Shown here: piece by piece, positions 24,760 to 32,995 of the stretch
Layout: every line of letters begins with the position of its first letter
Position numbering within the stretch: the stretch's first letter is position 1
Origin: Sediminicola sp963974715
GTDB lineage: Bacteria > Bacteroidota > Bacteroidia > Flavobacteriales > Flavobacteriaceae
NCBI GenBank assembly: GCA_963974715.1
Contig: CAXBDK010000015.1
Coordinates: 1-64,000, forward strand
Direction: 5' to 3'
DNA length: 64,000 bases
Position numbers and translations under genes: made by a program
Notes under the pieces: model-generated
Told to the model about the DNA's origin: nothing
Seen by the model: only the letters and a program-made list of their open reading frames with translations
The model's database searches: none

Positions 24760-25794
24760 ATGGCCAATAAAAAATTAAGCTTTTTCGACAGCTACCTAAC
24801 ATTATGGATTTTTATAGCAATGGCATTGGGCGTGGGCATTGGTTATTTTGCACCATCCTTTCCAGAAATAGTCAATTCCTTCAGCAGCGGTAGTACCAAT
24901 ATACCCATTGCCATCGGCTTAATTTTGATGATGTACCCGCCTTTGGCCAAGGTCAATTATTCACTCTTGCCAAAAGTTTTCAGAAATACAAAAATCCTTT
25001 CCATTTCACTTATACTCAATTGGATTATTGGTCCTGTTTTAATGTTCGTTTTGGCAATCACTTTCTTAAGAGATTATCCCGAATATATGGTTGGACTAAT
25101 TTTAATTGGTTTGGCTCGTTGCATTGCTATGGTTTTGGTTTGGAACGACCTTGCGGAAGGCAGTAGCGAATATGGCGCAGGATTGGTTGCCTTGAACAGT
25201 ATTTTTCAAGTATTTGCTTATAGTTTTTATGCCTGGATATTTATTACCGTCCTTCCGCCTTATTTTGGATTTGAAGGAGCTATTGTAGATATTTCAATAG
25301 GAACTATTGCGGAAAGTGTAGCGATTTATTTAGGTATTCCTTTTGTTATGGGAATTTTGAGCCGACTTATTTTGGTAAAAATCAAGGGCGAAGAATGGTA
25401 CACCCAAAAATTTATCCCGACTATTTCGCCAATTACATTGATTGCACTTTTATTTACGATTGTAACAATGTTTTCTCTAAAAGGCGAACTCATTGTAAAA
25501 ATTCCGATGGATGTCGTGATTATAGCAATTCCCTTGCTTATCTATTTTACTTTAATGTTTATCATTGGATTTTTCGTTACCAAGGCAACAGGTGCAGAAT
25601 ATGACAAGACAACTTCCGTAGCTTTTACGGCAGCAGGAAATAATTTTGAATTAGCTATTGCAGTTGCAATAGCAGTTTTTGGACTGAATTCAGGACAAGC
25701 ATTTGCAGGAGTAATTGGTCCATTGGTTGAAGTTCCTGCATTGATTTTATTGGTTCGAGTTTCATTTTGGTTACGGAAAAAATTCTATACATAA
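24760..25794 (+). CDS. arsB: ACR3 family arsenite efflux transporter
   Basis: 344 residues with ten predicted membrane helices and the ACR3 signature: LMMYPPLAKVNY, LIGLARCIAMVLVWNDLA (with the Cys essential in ACR3 proteins), and TAAGNNFELAIAVAIAVFG. It exports As(III) using the proton gradient. It is the last gene of the arsenic operon and converges on the replication gene at 25814. Confidence 0.95.
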   Translation: MANKKLSFFDSYLTLWIFIAMALGVGIGYFAPSFPEIVNSFSSGSTNIPIAIGLILMMYPPLAKVNYSLLPKVFRNTKILSISLILNWIIGPVLMFVLAITFLRDYPEYMVGLILIGLARCIAMVLVWNDLAEGSSEYGAGLVALNSIFQVFAYSFYAWIFITVLPPYFGFEGAIVDISIGTIAESVAIYLGIPFVMGILSRLILVKIKGEEWYTQKFIPTISPITLIALLFTIVTMFSLKGELIVKIPMDVVIIAIPLLIYFTLMFIIGFFVTKATGAEYDKTTSVAFTAAGNNFELAIAVAIAVFGLNSGQAFAGVIGPLVEVPALILLVRVSFWLRKKFYT

Positions 25795-25813
25795 TATTTA
25801 GAATAGGCGCTTT

Positions 25814-26476
25814 TTACTTCCGCTTATCCGCAGCTTTTGTATCAAAAGCAATCAAATTAAACAGTTCCCGCATCCTACTACGTACACGATTGCCGTAGCG
25901 TTCTTCCAGTTCTTCAGCATTAAGATTTGTGGTTGCGTGAGTTTTAATTTTATGTTTAGTTTGAAGGTAAAGCTCGTATCGAGACAATAGCACTTCGCCC
26001 ATTACGTTCAAATCCTTTCCGTAGAATCTGCCAGACGGTTCAACGCCTAAATCGTCAAAGCAATAGAATTTGGTATTACCAAATTCCTCGATAGTCTTAA
26101 ATCCCAAATGATTGAAGCTAAACGCTACGTTTCGGCAAGGAATCATTTCATACGGCCGTTGCATAGGCACGATATGGCGCAAAAGTTTCATTAAGCTGGT
26201 CTTTCCGCAGCCTACGGGTCCAGAGAGCAAGATACCTTTATCGATGTCAATTCCGTAAGTTTCACAGTTGTCTTTATCTTTTATGAAGTAGTAACAGAGC
26301 TTTAACAAAATATCCTTATCATCGTCATAAATCCTGAACTTTTCGCCAAACAATAATTTTCCTTTGGCATTCAAGTAAATTAAAATTTTCGGAAAATCAT
26401 AGAGGACACTTTTGCCATCAAACTTTCCGAGCGAGTATTCCACGCCACCTTCGGTAATTTTAGAGGGGTTGTCCAT
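25814..26476 (-). CDS. DnaC-like AAA+ ATPase
   Basis: 220 residues: Walker A GPVGCGKTS, Walker B FYCFDDLG, and sensor-1-like THATTNLNAEEL with an RVRSRMRELF box, the pattern of DnaC/IstB-type helicase loaders. It overlaps the end of the preceding gene by 17 bp, so the two are coupled as an ICE replication module that probably loads host helicase onto the element. Confidence 0.85.
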   Translation of the reverse strand: MDNPSKITEGGVEYSLGKFDGKSVLYDFPKILIYLNAKGKLLFGEKFRIYDDDKDILLKLCYYFIKDKDNCETYGIDIDKGILLSGPVGCGKTSLMKLLRHIVPMQRPYEMIPCRNVAFSFNHLGFKTIEEFGNTKFYCFDDLGVEPSGRFYGKDLNVMGEVLLSRYELYLQTKHKIKTHATTNLNAEELEERYGNRVRSRMRELFNLIAFDTKAADKRK

Positions 26477-27212
26477 AATCCTTGTTTTTAGTGGTTCGCA
26501 AGTTGTCCTTGATTTGGGACAGTTGTTTTTTGTTTAGATTGTTTTCCTTGTCGAATAATTCAGTTCTATCCATCCAGTTTTTGGCCAATGCTTGCCAGTC
26601 GCGTATTGGTTTTCCGTCGCTTGTTTTCCAATCGTTCGATTCGTAATGGTCGAAGAATTTTTTTCCTTCATCAGCACTAAAACCTTTTTCAATAAAAAAA
26701 TCAATAACGGCCTGCCTGCCCTTTGGCTGTTTTATATTGTTTACTTGTTTGGTATTGTTTATAGTAGATACCAACGCTTGTCCACTCACGGGACGGTGCG
26801 AGTCCACTATTTGTCCATTTGTGGGATGGTAGTGTTCCTCAAGCGGTACACCTTTGGGATTGTACTGTTCCGCAAGCTGTTCTAATATGGGATTGTACCG
26901 TCCCGTATCAGGTTCATCACTTGTCCCAATAATGGCCATCTTGATTTTACTGCCTTTGTATGGATTGTTTGAAGGAAAGTAGGATAAGTATAACCACGAA
27001 TCTAAATCAGTTACGCATCTGTGATAGGTGGATTTAGAACCAATTTTGGCAACTCTCATTAAATCTCTGCGGTTCACATAGAATTCATCCGCAAAACGGC
27101 AGCTATTCCATTCCTGAAATAGTGCCATATAGAGAGTTATATGAGTGGGATTTAGGCGGTCATCAAAATAAAACTTTTCAAAAGCCGCATTCAGTAGCTT
27201 TATATAGTTCAT
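26460..27212 (-). CDS. Replication initiator-like protein (DnaD-like N-terminus)
   Basis: 250 residues. The N-terminal ~90 residues form a winged-helix with TLYMALFQEWNSCRF and REDLMRVAKIGSKSTYHRCV-like spacing (here RRDLMRVAKIGSKSTYHR), as in replication initiator proteins of Bacteroidota mobile elements. A variable linker follows, then a C-terminal helical part ending in WQALAKNWMDRT, as in DnaD/DnaB-like primosome domains. It is paired with the DnaC-like loader. Confidence 0.7.
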   Translation of the reverse strand: MNYIKLLNAAFEKFYFDDRLNPTHITLYMALFQEWNSCRFADEFYVNRRDLMRVAKIGSKSTYHRCVTDLDSWLYLSYFPSNNPYKGSKIKMAIIGTSDEPDTGRYNPILEQLAEQYNPKGVPLEEHYHPTNGQIVDSHRPVSGQALVSTINNTKQVNNIKQPKGRQAVIDFFIEKGFSADEGKKFFDHYESNDWKTSDGKPIRDWQALAKNWMDRTELFDKENNLNKKQLSQIKDNLRTTKNKDYGQPL

Positions 27213-27215
27213 CGC

Positions 27216-27500
27216 TTACGAATTTGCATCGTGTTGAACACGATTTGCATTCATCACATTTTGAATTTCATCGGCATCATAGTATAAGATACCACCCATT
27301 TTACTATAAGGTATTGTACCATTGATACGAAGCGTTTGAAGAGTCCCTGGACTAACTTGCAATAAGTCCATAACTTCGGAAGATTTCAAATACTTTTTCA
27401 GTTTTCCGGTAGCTTGCTTGGAAAGAAGATTTTTAATGTCATCGAGCAATTCCATTTTGAATTCCCGAAGGTCGTCTGTGGTAATAATACTTGTCGGCAT
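27216..27500 (-). CDS. Helix-turn-helix protein, excisionase-like
   Basis: 94 residues with a MerR/excisionase-type HTH (LKSSEVMDLLQVSPGTLQTLRINGTIPY, then KMGGILYYDADEI, the usual recognition wing). In Bacteroidota ICEs such proteins act as recombination directionality factors or control the replication genes. It lies 3 bp upstream of the initiator-like gene, on the same strand. Confidence 0.82.
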   Translation of the reverse strand: MPTSIITTDDLREFKMELLDDIKNLLSKQATGKLKKYLKSSEVMDLLQVSPGTLQTLRINGTIPYSKMGGILYYDADEIQNVMNANRVQHDANS

Positions 27501-27738
27501 AATAGAACGGTTTTAAAGAAAGGGACTATCACATCGTTGTCAACCAATATAATAGCCCCTGACTTGATTTGACTTTCGTTCTACAAATTTGATGAGTATT
27601 AATTGATTTTATTCCCCAGTCCAACCGAACTACGGTAAAAATTTAACATCTTGATATTTGATAGCTTTTGTAGTGTTTTTGACAGTTGTAAATTGAAAAT
27701 GGTGTGCAAAATCATCCCAAATAAAATGAATAAACCGC

Positions 27739-27775
27739 CAAAAAACAAAAGACCGTAGGTCAACCGGAGTACGGT
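27739..27775 (-). terminator. Probable terminator of rteC
   Basis: On the minus strand ACCGTA (27775-27770) and TACGGT (27757-27752) form a stem followed by CTTTTGTTTTTT, 24 bp after the rteC stop. A related sequence CAACCGAACTACGGT occurs at 27622-27636, matching CAACCGGAGTACGGT at 27761-27775 at 13 of 15 bases. Confidence 0.55.
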
Positions 27776-27799
27776 GTTTTTTATAAGGAAATTATTAAG

Positions 27800-28678
27800 C
27801 TATTCTTCGGCTTTATCCATCTGTGACAATAGTGCAGAAGAAAGCTCATCCAAAAATTTTGTGCGGCTTACTTTGCGGGATTTGATTTCTGAATATGTTT
27901 TGTAGAAATCACCCAAATCGTAGTGGAAGATGTGTTGAAGGGTTGTCGCAATTTCTTTTATATCGACATTACCGTTGTTGATGGCGCGATTTGAGTGTAA
28001 AGCGTAAACCAATTCGGTTAGGGCTGTTTTTGAAGCTGTCCATTTTAATGACGAAATCTGGTCAAAACCATTGATTTTATTCTGTAGCTTTTTACCATTT
28101 TTCCACAAACGTTTTTGCAGATAGTCTATAAACTTTTGATAAGCCTTTACTTTACCAAAAAGCATATCCCTTGCAGTACTAAATTCAGGGTCTTGAAAGT
28201 AAAATTTAGAATAGGTAATGATATAAGTGTCTAAAAAGTCACGGATAAAATATTGTTGGTCAAAATGTGTGGAATTCGACTCTACATAACGAACGAAGTC
28301 CATATTGTAGAGAAAGAACTTATTGATTTTATTGATTTTTCGTTTGGTGTATTTTTTTTGACTGTCCTCATTCGCTTTTGGAAATTGAATCTCAAATGAG
28401 CGAACTTCTGAATAATAAATTAATGGGCCTAATGGTATTTGCTTGATATTCTTAAAAAAATCAATTTCTTCATCCAAGGTTTTGAAGTTGTAATCTATGA
28501 TTTTTTTTCTGAAACGGTTTAGAACATTTCTGCACAATTTTATGCAATTTTCAGATAATTCAATAACATCTGTATGCTTGAGCTGAAGCTTTTCCAGTTC
28601 ATTTAAAAATACGCTTGATATGTCTTTGAAATCCAAAATCATCCTATGAATCAGTTTTTTGACTGTCTCGGAAATCAA
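27800..28678 (-). CDS. rteC: RteC family ICE regulator
   Basis: 292 residues, helical and basic, matching RteC: FKTLDEEIDFFKNIKQIPLGPLIYYSEV in the N-terminal half and LKWTASKTALTELVYALHS plus the DLGDFYKTYSEIKSRK region near the end are family hallmarks. In CTnDOT, RteC activates excision genes; here it lies between the excisionase-like gene and the integrase, which fits. No RteA/RteB two-component genes are visible; the membrane LuxR-type regulator next door may replace them. Confidence 0.9.
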   Translation of the reverse strand: MISETVKKLIHRMILDFKDISSVFLNELEKLQLKHTDVIELSENCIKLCRNVLNRFRKKIIDYNFKTLDEEIDFFKNIKQIPLGPLIYYSEVRSFEIQFPKANEDSQKKYTKRKINKINKFFLYNMDFVRYVESNSTHFDQQYFIRDFLDTYIITYSKFYFQDPEFSTARDMLFGKVKAYQKFIDYLQKRLWKNGKKLQNKINGFDQISSLKWTASKTALTELVYALHSNRAINNGNVDIKEIATTLQHIFHYDLGDFYKTYSEIKSRKVSRTKFLDELSSALLSQMDKAEE

Positions 28679-28863
28679 TTCAGAAATCGCTAAAAATGGC
28701 GTATTATAAGTTTATCCACAAGTATATTTGGGAATTAATTTTTCCAGAGCTTTTTTTCTAAAGTTAAGAATTTAAGAGAAAAAGTTGAGTTAAATTTGTG
28801 CGTATTTATCTACGGAATCAATGTATATTAATACGCTTATCACAATTATAACGGTTTAGAGAA

Positions 28864-29778
28864 CTATTTTTTCTTACTACTGAATCTTTTGGCAAACTCG
28901 GTTCTATTTCTTACGTTCGTTTTTTTGAAGATATTGGATGCGTGTTTTGACACAGTGCTTTTGGCAATAAATAAATCATTGGCAATTTTCTGATAGCTCA
29001 AATTACTTAATATGGACATTGCGATTTCTATTTCCCTTCGAGTTAAGTTGCCATAGATAATTTTCGATTCATTTACTTTCTCTACGTGTTCTTTATTGAA
29101 CAAAAACACTTCGTACAGTTTGTTTTTGTTTTCCAGAAAGAATAAATATCTATCAGTTTCAATGATGGTAATGGCATAAAATGCAGAATTCATTACTGTG
29201 AATGTTATCCATTGATAATCGCCAATAACCGTGCAAATAGGTAACAACGCAACTGCACTCACACTTATAATCGATAATTTGTTACGTCGTAAAATAAATT
29301 TATTCGGATTTACCGGATTTGAAATTCTTCGATAGAAGAGCATCAAAAAGAAAAATGCAATAATTGATATAGGGATGGTAAACAACAGCCTTGAAGAATC
29401 GATTGAGTTTGTGAAATAATAGGGTATTACAAAGAGTAGAACAAAACTTCCACCAGCAACAAAGGAAAGATTCCGAATGGACGAATGAAATTTTAGTACT
29501 TCGATATCATATTCTTTATAAAGATAATACACAATGTAAACGCACAACGTAATTGCTATACCGTAGGTAATGATATATTGAATCAAAATTGGTCCAGGAA
29601 AATCATCGATTGGAAGAAAACCGCCAGAAAGATTATAAGCGACAAAAAGTAAACCTAAATAAAGAAATCGATTCAGATTACGATTTGAATTGAGAGCTTG
29701 GTAAAGTGTAATCAATACAATGACAGTATCTATCAACAGATAAAAGAATGTTGTCCAGTGTATCGATGTATTGAACAT
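28864..29778 (-). CDS. Membrane-bound LuxR-type transcriptional regulator
   Basis: 304 residues: about seven membrane helices in the first ~220 residues, then a cytosolic LuxR/FixJ-type HTH (NLTRREIEIAMSILSNLSYQ, KIANDLFIAKSTVSKHASNI). No periplasmic sensor domain is evident, so the membrane part itself should sense a signal or be regulated by proteolysis. It is 5 bp downstream of the asparaginase-like gene on the same strand, forming a two-gene unit. This is an ICE-borne regulator whose target is unknown. Confidence 0.82.
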   Translation of the reverse strand: MFNTSIHWTTFFYLLIDTVIVLITLYQALNSNRNLNRFLYLGLLFVAYNLSGGFLPIDDFPGPILIQYIITYGIAITLCVYIVYYLYKEYDIEVLKFHSSIRNLSFVAGGSFVLLFVIPYYFTNSIDSSRLLFTIPISIIAFFFLMLFYRRISNPVNPNKFILRRNKLSIISVSAVALLPICTVIGDYQWITFTVMNSAFYAITIIETDRYLFFLENKNKLYEVFLFNKEHVEKVNESKIIYGNLTRREIEIAMSILSNLSYQKIANDLFIAKSTVSKHASNIFKKTNVRNRTEFAKRFSSKKK

Positions 29779-29783
29779 TGTTT

Positions 29784-30275
29784 TTAATCATTTTCTCGCT
29801 CAAATCTATTGTTATCAATATTTTTAATCACATTGTCCCAATTAAAGACTTTCCCGTGCATTGCTATATAAACACCTTCATCTAATTGTTGCAGTGATGC
29901 AAGGGCATATCCAAGATTAAAAGGTGCATCTGTATAATTTACTGTACCCAAAATAAAAGAACCAACCAGTACAATGGTTTTTTTAAGATTTAGTTTGCCC
30001 AAAAACCTGGCAGTTTCGGCCATTGTGTAAGTTCCGTGGGTAATCAGAATTTTATTTTCTTTTGATTGAATGATATTATCGACTAAAAGTTCTCTATCCG
30101 CACCAGTGATATGCCTACTGTCTTTATCAAAAAGGGTTTCTATCTTATATTCGAAAGAAATGTTCGCAGTTTCCAAAAAATTGGAAATATCAATTGCGCG
30201 CTGTCCAGATTTATCTTCAGCATTTTGATATTCCAGACCACCAATGGTACCGCCAGTTGTAAAAATCTTAATCAT
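29784..30275 (-). CDS. Asparaginase-domain protein (N-terminal domain only)
   Basis: 163 residues, about half a normal type I/II asparaginase. It keeps the N-terminal Thr loop (FTTGGTIGG, nucleophile) and the second motif ITHGTYTMAETA, where the usual Asp of the T-D-T triad is Tyr; a Lys follows in KKTIVLVGS. The C-terminal substrate-closing domain is missing. Activity is doubtful without partner domains. It is paired with the LuxR-type regulator, suggesting a signalling or ligand-binding use; inference only. Confidence 0.8.
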   Translation of the reverse strand: MIKIFTTGGTIGGLEYQNAEDKSGQRAIDISNFLETANISFEYKIETLFDKDSRHITGADRELLVDNIIQSKENKILITHGTYTMAETARFLGKLNLKKTIVLVGSFILGTVNYTDAPFNLGYALASLQQLDEGVYIAMHGKVFNWDNVIKNIDNNRFEREND

Positions 30276-30372
30276 AAGTGTGATTTAGAAATGACCAGAT
30301 ATATAAAGTTACCATAACTTTTTGACAGTTGGGTAATTTATTGTTGGTTGAATGAGACTTAAAGTAAAATAT

Positions 30373-31623
30373 CTATGAATTACTGACAGAAGTTTTCGCA
30401 GTTTGGGAATAATTGGTCAATTTATCTTTAAGCGCCTTCATATCATCGCTTACTTTCTTGTCAATTATCTTGGCGTAGTGTTGTGTGGTTTTAAGAGATT
30501 TATGACCGAGCATTTTGCTCACAGATTCGATGGGCACACCATTTGTTAACGTCACCGTTGTTGCAAACGTGTGACGAGCAAGATGGAAAGTTAGGTTTTT
30601 GTTTATTCCGCACAGGTCAGCAATTTCTTTTAAGTAGGCATTCATTTTTTGATTGCTCAAAACTGGAAGCAAGAGTTCGCTATCTGAAAAATCAGGGCTT
30701 TCAGCATATTTTTCAAGTAAAGCTTCTGGAATTGATAAAATAGGAATATTGCTTCGTGAATCCGTTTTGCTTCTTTTGGTTTTTATCCAACGTTCACCCG
30801 TAATGCCAAGTACAATATCGTTTTGGGAAAGTTTTTTTACATCGGCATATGCTAATCCGGTAAAGCAACAGAATACAAAGATATCCTTGACTTGGTTTAA
30901 ACGATGGATTCCAAATTCTTTTTCAACAAGCTTTTGAAGTTCCTTTTCAGTCAAGAATTCTCTGTCAACAATTTTGAGTTTAGCTTTCCAATGTATGAAA
31001 GGGTCTTTATTTATCCAATCGTTCGCATAAGCGATTCGAATGATTTTCTTAAAATTTGTAATGTACTTTATAGCTGTATTGTGGGCACAATTTCTTGTGG
31101 TTTTGAGGTAATATTCAAAACCAGTAATAAATGTATGGTCAACATCCTTAACCGGAATGTCTTTTACATTGTATTCTTTTGAGATATAATCTTTAACGTG
31201 TTTTCTGGCAGTTTTATAACGTTCAGCTGTACCCGCAGCAAAATCTTTACCTATTAACTTGTCAACCTTATCGTTATGTTCTTGAAAAATTTCCAATAGC
31301 ATTTTTTGCTTAATATCTTTTCCCAGATATATATTTTTGATTTTTTGTGCCGTTACAGAAGCATTTTTTTCGGAAAGTTGTTCTTGAATCTTATTGAGTT
31401 TGGTTCGTATTGAGGTCATATACTTGTTCAATTCACGAACATCAGAGGTTGTTCCTCTCATCTTGCCAGCTTCAGAATTCCATTTAGTTAATAAAACTTT
31501 ACGTTTTATACTAAACTCACTTCTTTTTCCATTTACAGTGATTCGTGCATAAATAGGGGCATTGCCGTTTTTATCGATGTCGTTTCCTCGTGGATAAAAT
31601 AATATGGAAAATGTAGTTTGCAT
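30373..31623 (-). CDS. int: Tyrosine recombinase (ICE integrase)
   Basis: 416 residues: arm-binding domain, SAM-like core-binding domain (~105-205) and catalytic domain. Visible active-site residues are His347 and Arg350 (FHLARHTFA), His374 (MLGHKS) and Tyr383 (HYAKI), with a Lys in the KTKRSKTDSR hairpin. The first catalytic Arg, normally in TGLR, is absent (FTGLAYADV, Ala258), as reported for the CTnDOT integrase group. It integrates and excises the element at tRNA-Ser, whose 3' end lies 239 bp away. Confidence 0.95.
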   Translation of the reverse strand: MQTTFSILFYPRGNDIDKNGNAPIYARITVNGKRSEFSIKRKVLLTKWNSEAGKMRGTTSDVRELNKYMTSIRTKLNKIQEQLSEKNASVTAQKIKNIYLGKDIKQKMLLEIFQEHNDKVDKLIGKDFAAGTAERYKTARKHVKDYISKEYNVKDIPVKDVDHTFITGFEYYLKTTRNCAHNTAIKYITNFKKIIRIAYANDWINKDPFIHWKAKLKIVDREFLTEKELQKLVEKEFGIHRLNQVKDIFVFCCFTGLAYADVKKLSQNDIVLGITGERWIKTKRSKTDSRSNIPILSIPEALLEKYAESPDFSDSELLLPVLSNQKMNAYLKEIADLCGINKNLTFHLARHTFATTVTLTNGVPIESVSKMLGHKSLKTTQHYAKIIDKKVSDDMKALKDKLTNYSQTAKTSVSNS

Positions 31624-31805
31624 CGGTGCGTGCTTTTTGTTATCCTTAAAGATACAAAAAATAATGATTCAAAAATCATATAAATGCTTATATAGCAACA
31701 TTTAACCAATAATTCGGTGCGTAAAATGAATTAAAAAAAACCGCACCGAATACCGCACTTTTTATTTGATATTAGATGATTTTGTTTGAAATTGAAGAAA
31801 ATGAA

Positions 31806-31838
31806 AAAAGCCGACAAACATAGTGTTTATCGGCTTTT
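31806..31838 (-). terminator. Terminator downstream of tRNA-Ser
   Basis: Stem AAAAGCCGACAAACA / TGTTTATCGGCTTTT, 14 of 15 paired, 3-nt loop, with A/T runs on both sides, so it can work in both directions. It lies 24 bp past the tRNA 3' end, serving the minus-strand tRNA. Confidence 0.75.
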
Positions 31839-31841
31839 GGT

Positions 31842-31858
31842 GGAATTTGGTAAATTCC
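31842..31858. repeat. 7-bp inverted repeat beside the tRNA 3' end
   Basis: GGAATTT / AAATTCC around GGT, ending 4 bp from the tRNA-Ser gene. It could be part of the integrase core or arm binding sites at the element end. Confidence 0.4.
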
Positions 31859-31861
31859 CAG

Positions 31862-31946
31862 CGGAGAAAGAGGGATTCGAACCCCCGGAGGTGTGACCCT
31901 CAACAGTTTTCAAGACTGCCGCAATCGACCACTCTGCCATTTCTCC
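31862..31946 (-). tRNA. tRNA-Ser(UGA)
   Basis: 85-nt class II tRNA on the minus strand. The acceptor stem GGAGAAA pairs with TTTCTCC, the anticodon loop CTTGAAA gives UGA, a long variable arm follows, and the T-loop GGTTCGAATC is intact; the discriminator base is G. The ICE lies on its 3' side, so its 3' end is the probable attachment site and has been kept functional. Confidence 0.95.
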
Positions 31947-32003
31947 AATATGTTTTGCGGGCAACCCCGCTGCTACAGCAAGGTAAGGTTGCGTAAGCGG
32001 CTG

Positions 32004-32011
32004 CAAATATA
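32004..32011 (-). promoter_or_regulatory. Probable -7 promoter element of tRNA-Ser
   Basis: Minus-strand TATATTTG matches TAnnTTTG exactly, 58 bp upstream of the tRNA 5' end. The rest of the 336-bp gap (31947-32282) shows no gene. Confidence 0.45.
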
Positions 32012-32282
32012 GGAACCTTTTTTGTATTCCGCATGAAATTATAGTTTTTTTTGACCTAAAAGTTCTCCCGTCTAAAGTCATCATCCAGACCCATCACAAT
32101 GTGTTAATAATTTCCAAACGGCCCCCATTCGATTAGGGACAAAGGGAAAATAGGGTTAAATTTGTAGGGGCGATTTCATGGACCAGCAAAAATAATGTAC
32201 CTTCGGAAAGGGTGCCGCAACCTTTTCCGTTTTATCGTATCCTAGGTACCATGTAATGCCCTTTATGTCCTTTCTTTAACCA

Positions 32283-32927
32283 ATGAGCGAAATGGGTGAT
32301 AGTATCAAAGATCTGCAATGGCGGTACGCCGTTAAGAAGTTTAATGGCAACCGCTTACTGCCCCAAGAAAAAATAGAAAGGCTAAAGCAGGCCTTTAACC
32401 TTACCGCCACTTCCTATGGTCTACAGCCCATAAGGTTGGTGGTCCTACAGAACAAGGAGATACAACAACAATTGGTACAGTATTCCTATGGGCAACAACA
32501 AGTGCTGCAGGCATCGCACGTTCTTATCATCTGTATAGAGAAATTGGTTGACAAGGAGTTTATAACCAATTACTTCCAAAGGGTGAAAAAAATCAGGGAT
32601 ACCAGTGACCAGATCTTGGATCCCTTCAAGGCCGCGCTCATCAACACGTTTTTGAACAAGGACGAAAAGGATATTGCCCAATGGGCCACCAACCAGGCCT
32701 ATCTTGCCTTGGGAAATTTATTGACGTTCTGCGCCATGGAAGAGATAGATTCCTGTCCTATGGAAGGATTTGTTCCAGAGGCCTATGACCATTTGCTGGC
32801 CTTGGACCAAAAAGGCCTAAATTCCGTTTTGGTATTGCCCGTGGGCTACCGTGCGGAGGACGATATGTTCGCGGCCTTTAAGAAAGTAAGGCGCCGACTA
32901 AAGGACAGCATCATCAATATTCAATAA
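32283..32927 (+). CDS. NAD(P)H-dependent nitroreductase family oxidoreductase
   Basis: 214 residues with the FMN-binding nitroreductase layout: an early WRYAVKKFNG (Arg/Lys phosphate contacts), LTATSYGLQPIRLVVLQN, then NQAYLALGNLLTFCAMEEIDSCPMEGF and a C-terminal VLPVGYRAEDD. It resembles NfsB-like reductases acting on quinones or nitro compounds in the cytosol. First chromosomal gene right of the tRNA; an alternative start is Met4. Confidence 0.88.
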   Translation: MSEMGDSIKDLQWRYAVKKFNGNRLLPQEKIERLKQAFNLTATSYGLQPIRLVVLQNKEIQQQLVQYSYGQQQVLQASHVLIICIEKLVDKEFITNYFQRVKKIRDTSDQILDPFKAALINTFLNKDEKDIAQWATNQAYLALGNLLTFCAMEEIDSCPMEGFVPEAYDHLLALDQKGLNSVLVLPVGYRAEDDMFAAFKKVRRRLKDSIINIQ

Positions 32928-32995
32928 CCGCCCGCTCTGTAGTCCAGTACTGCTCGAACGGGTTCTTTTTTATAATCTAATCAACGATATACGGT

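Larger units (their letters stand above)
1..31862. mobile_element. Integrative and conjugative element (right part, left end outside window)
   Basis: A full Bacteroidota-type conjugation set is seen: BfmA/MobB/coupling ATPase mobilization genes, traE-F-G-I-J-K-M-N, a replication module, RteC and a tyrosine integrase. The integrase end abuts the 3' end of tRNA-Ser(UGA), a common type of ICE target. Base composition is clearly more AT-rich than the chromosome right of 31947. Cargo is metal resistance (Zn/Cd ATPase, arsenic operon) and probable defence genes. The left attachment repeat is not in the window, so the total length is unknown and the exact right end is inferred. Confidence 0.9.

Noticed and set aside
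31827..32084. Minus-strand 85-codon frame
   Set aside because: It overlaps tRNA-Ser and its terminator completely.
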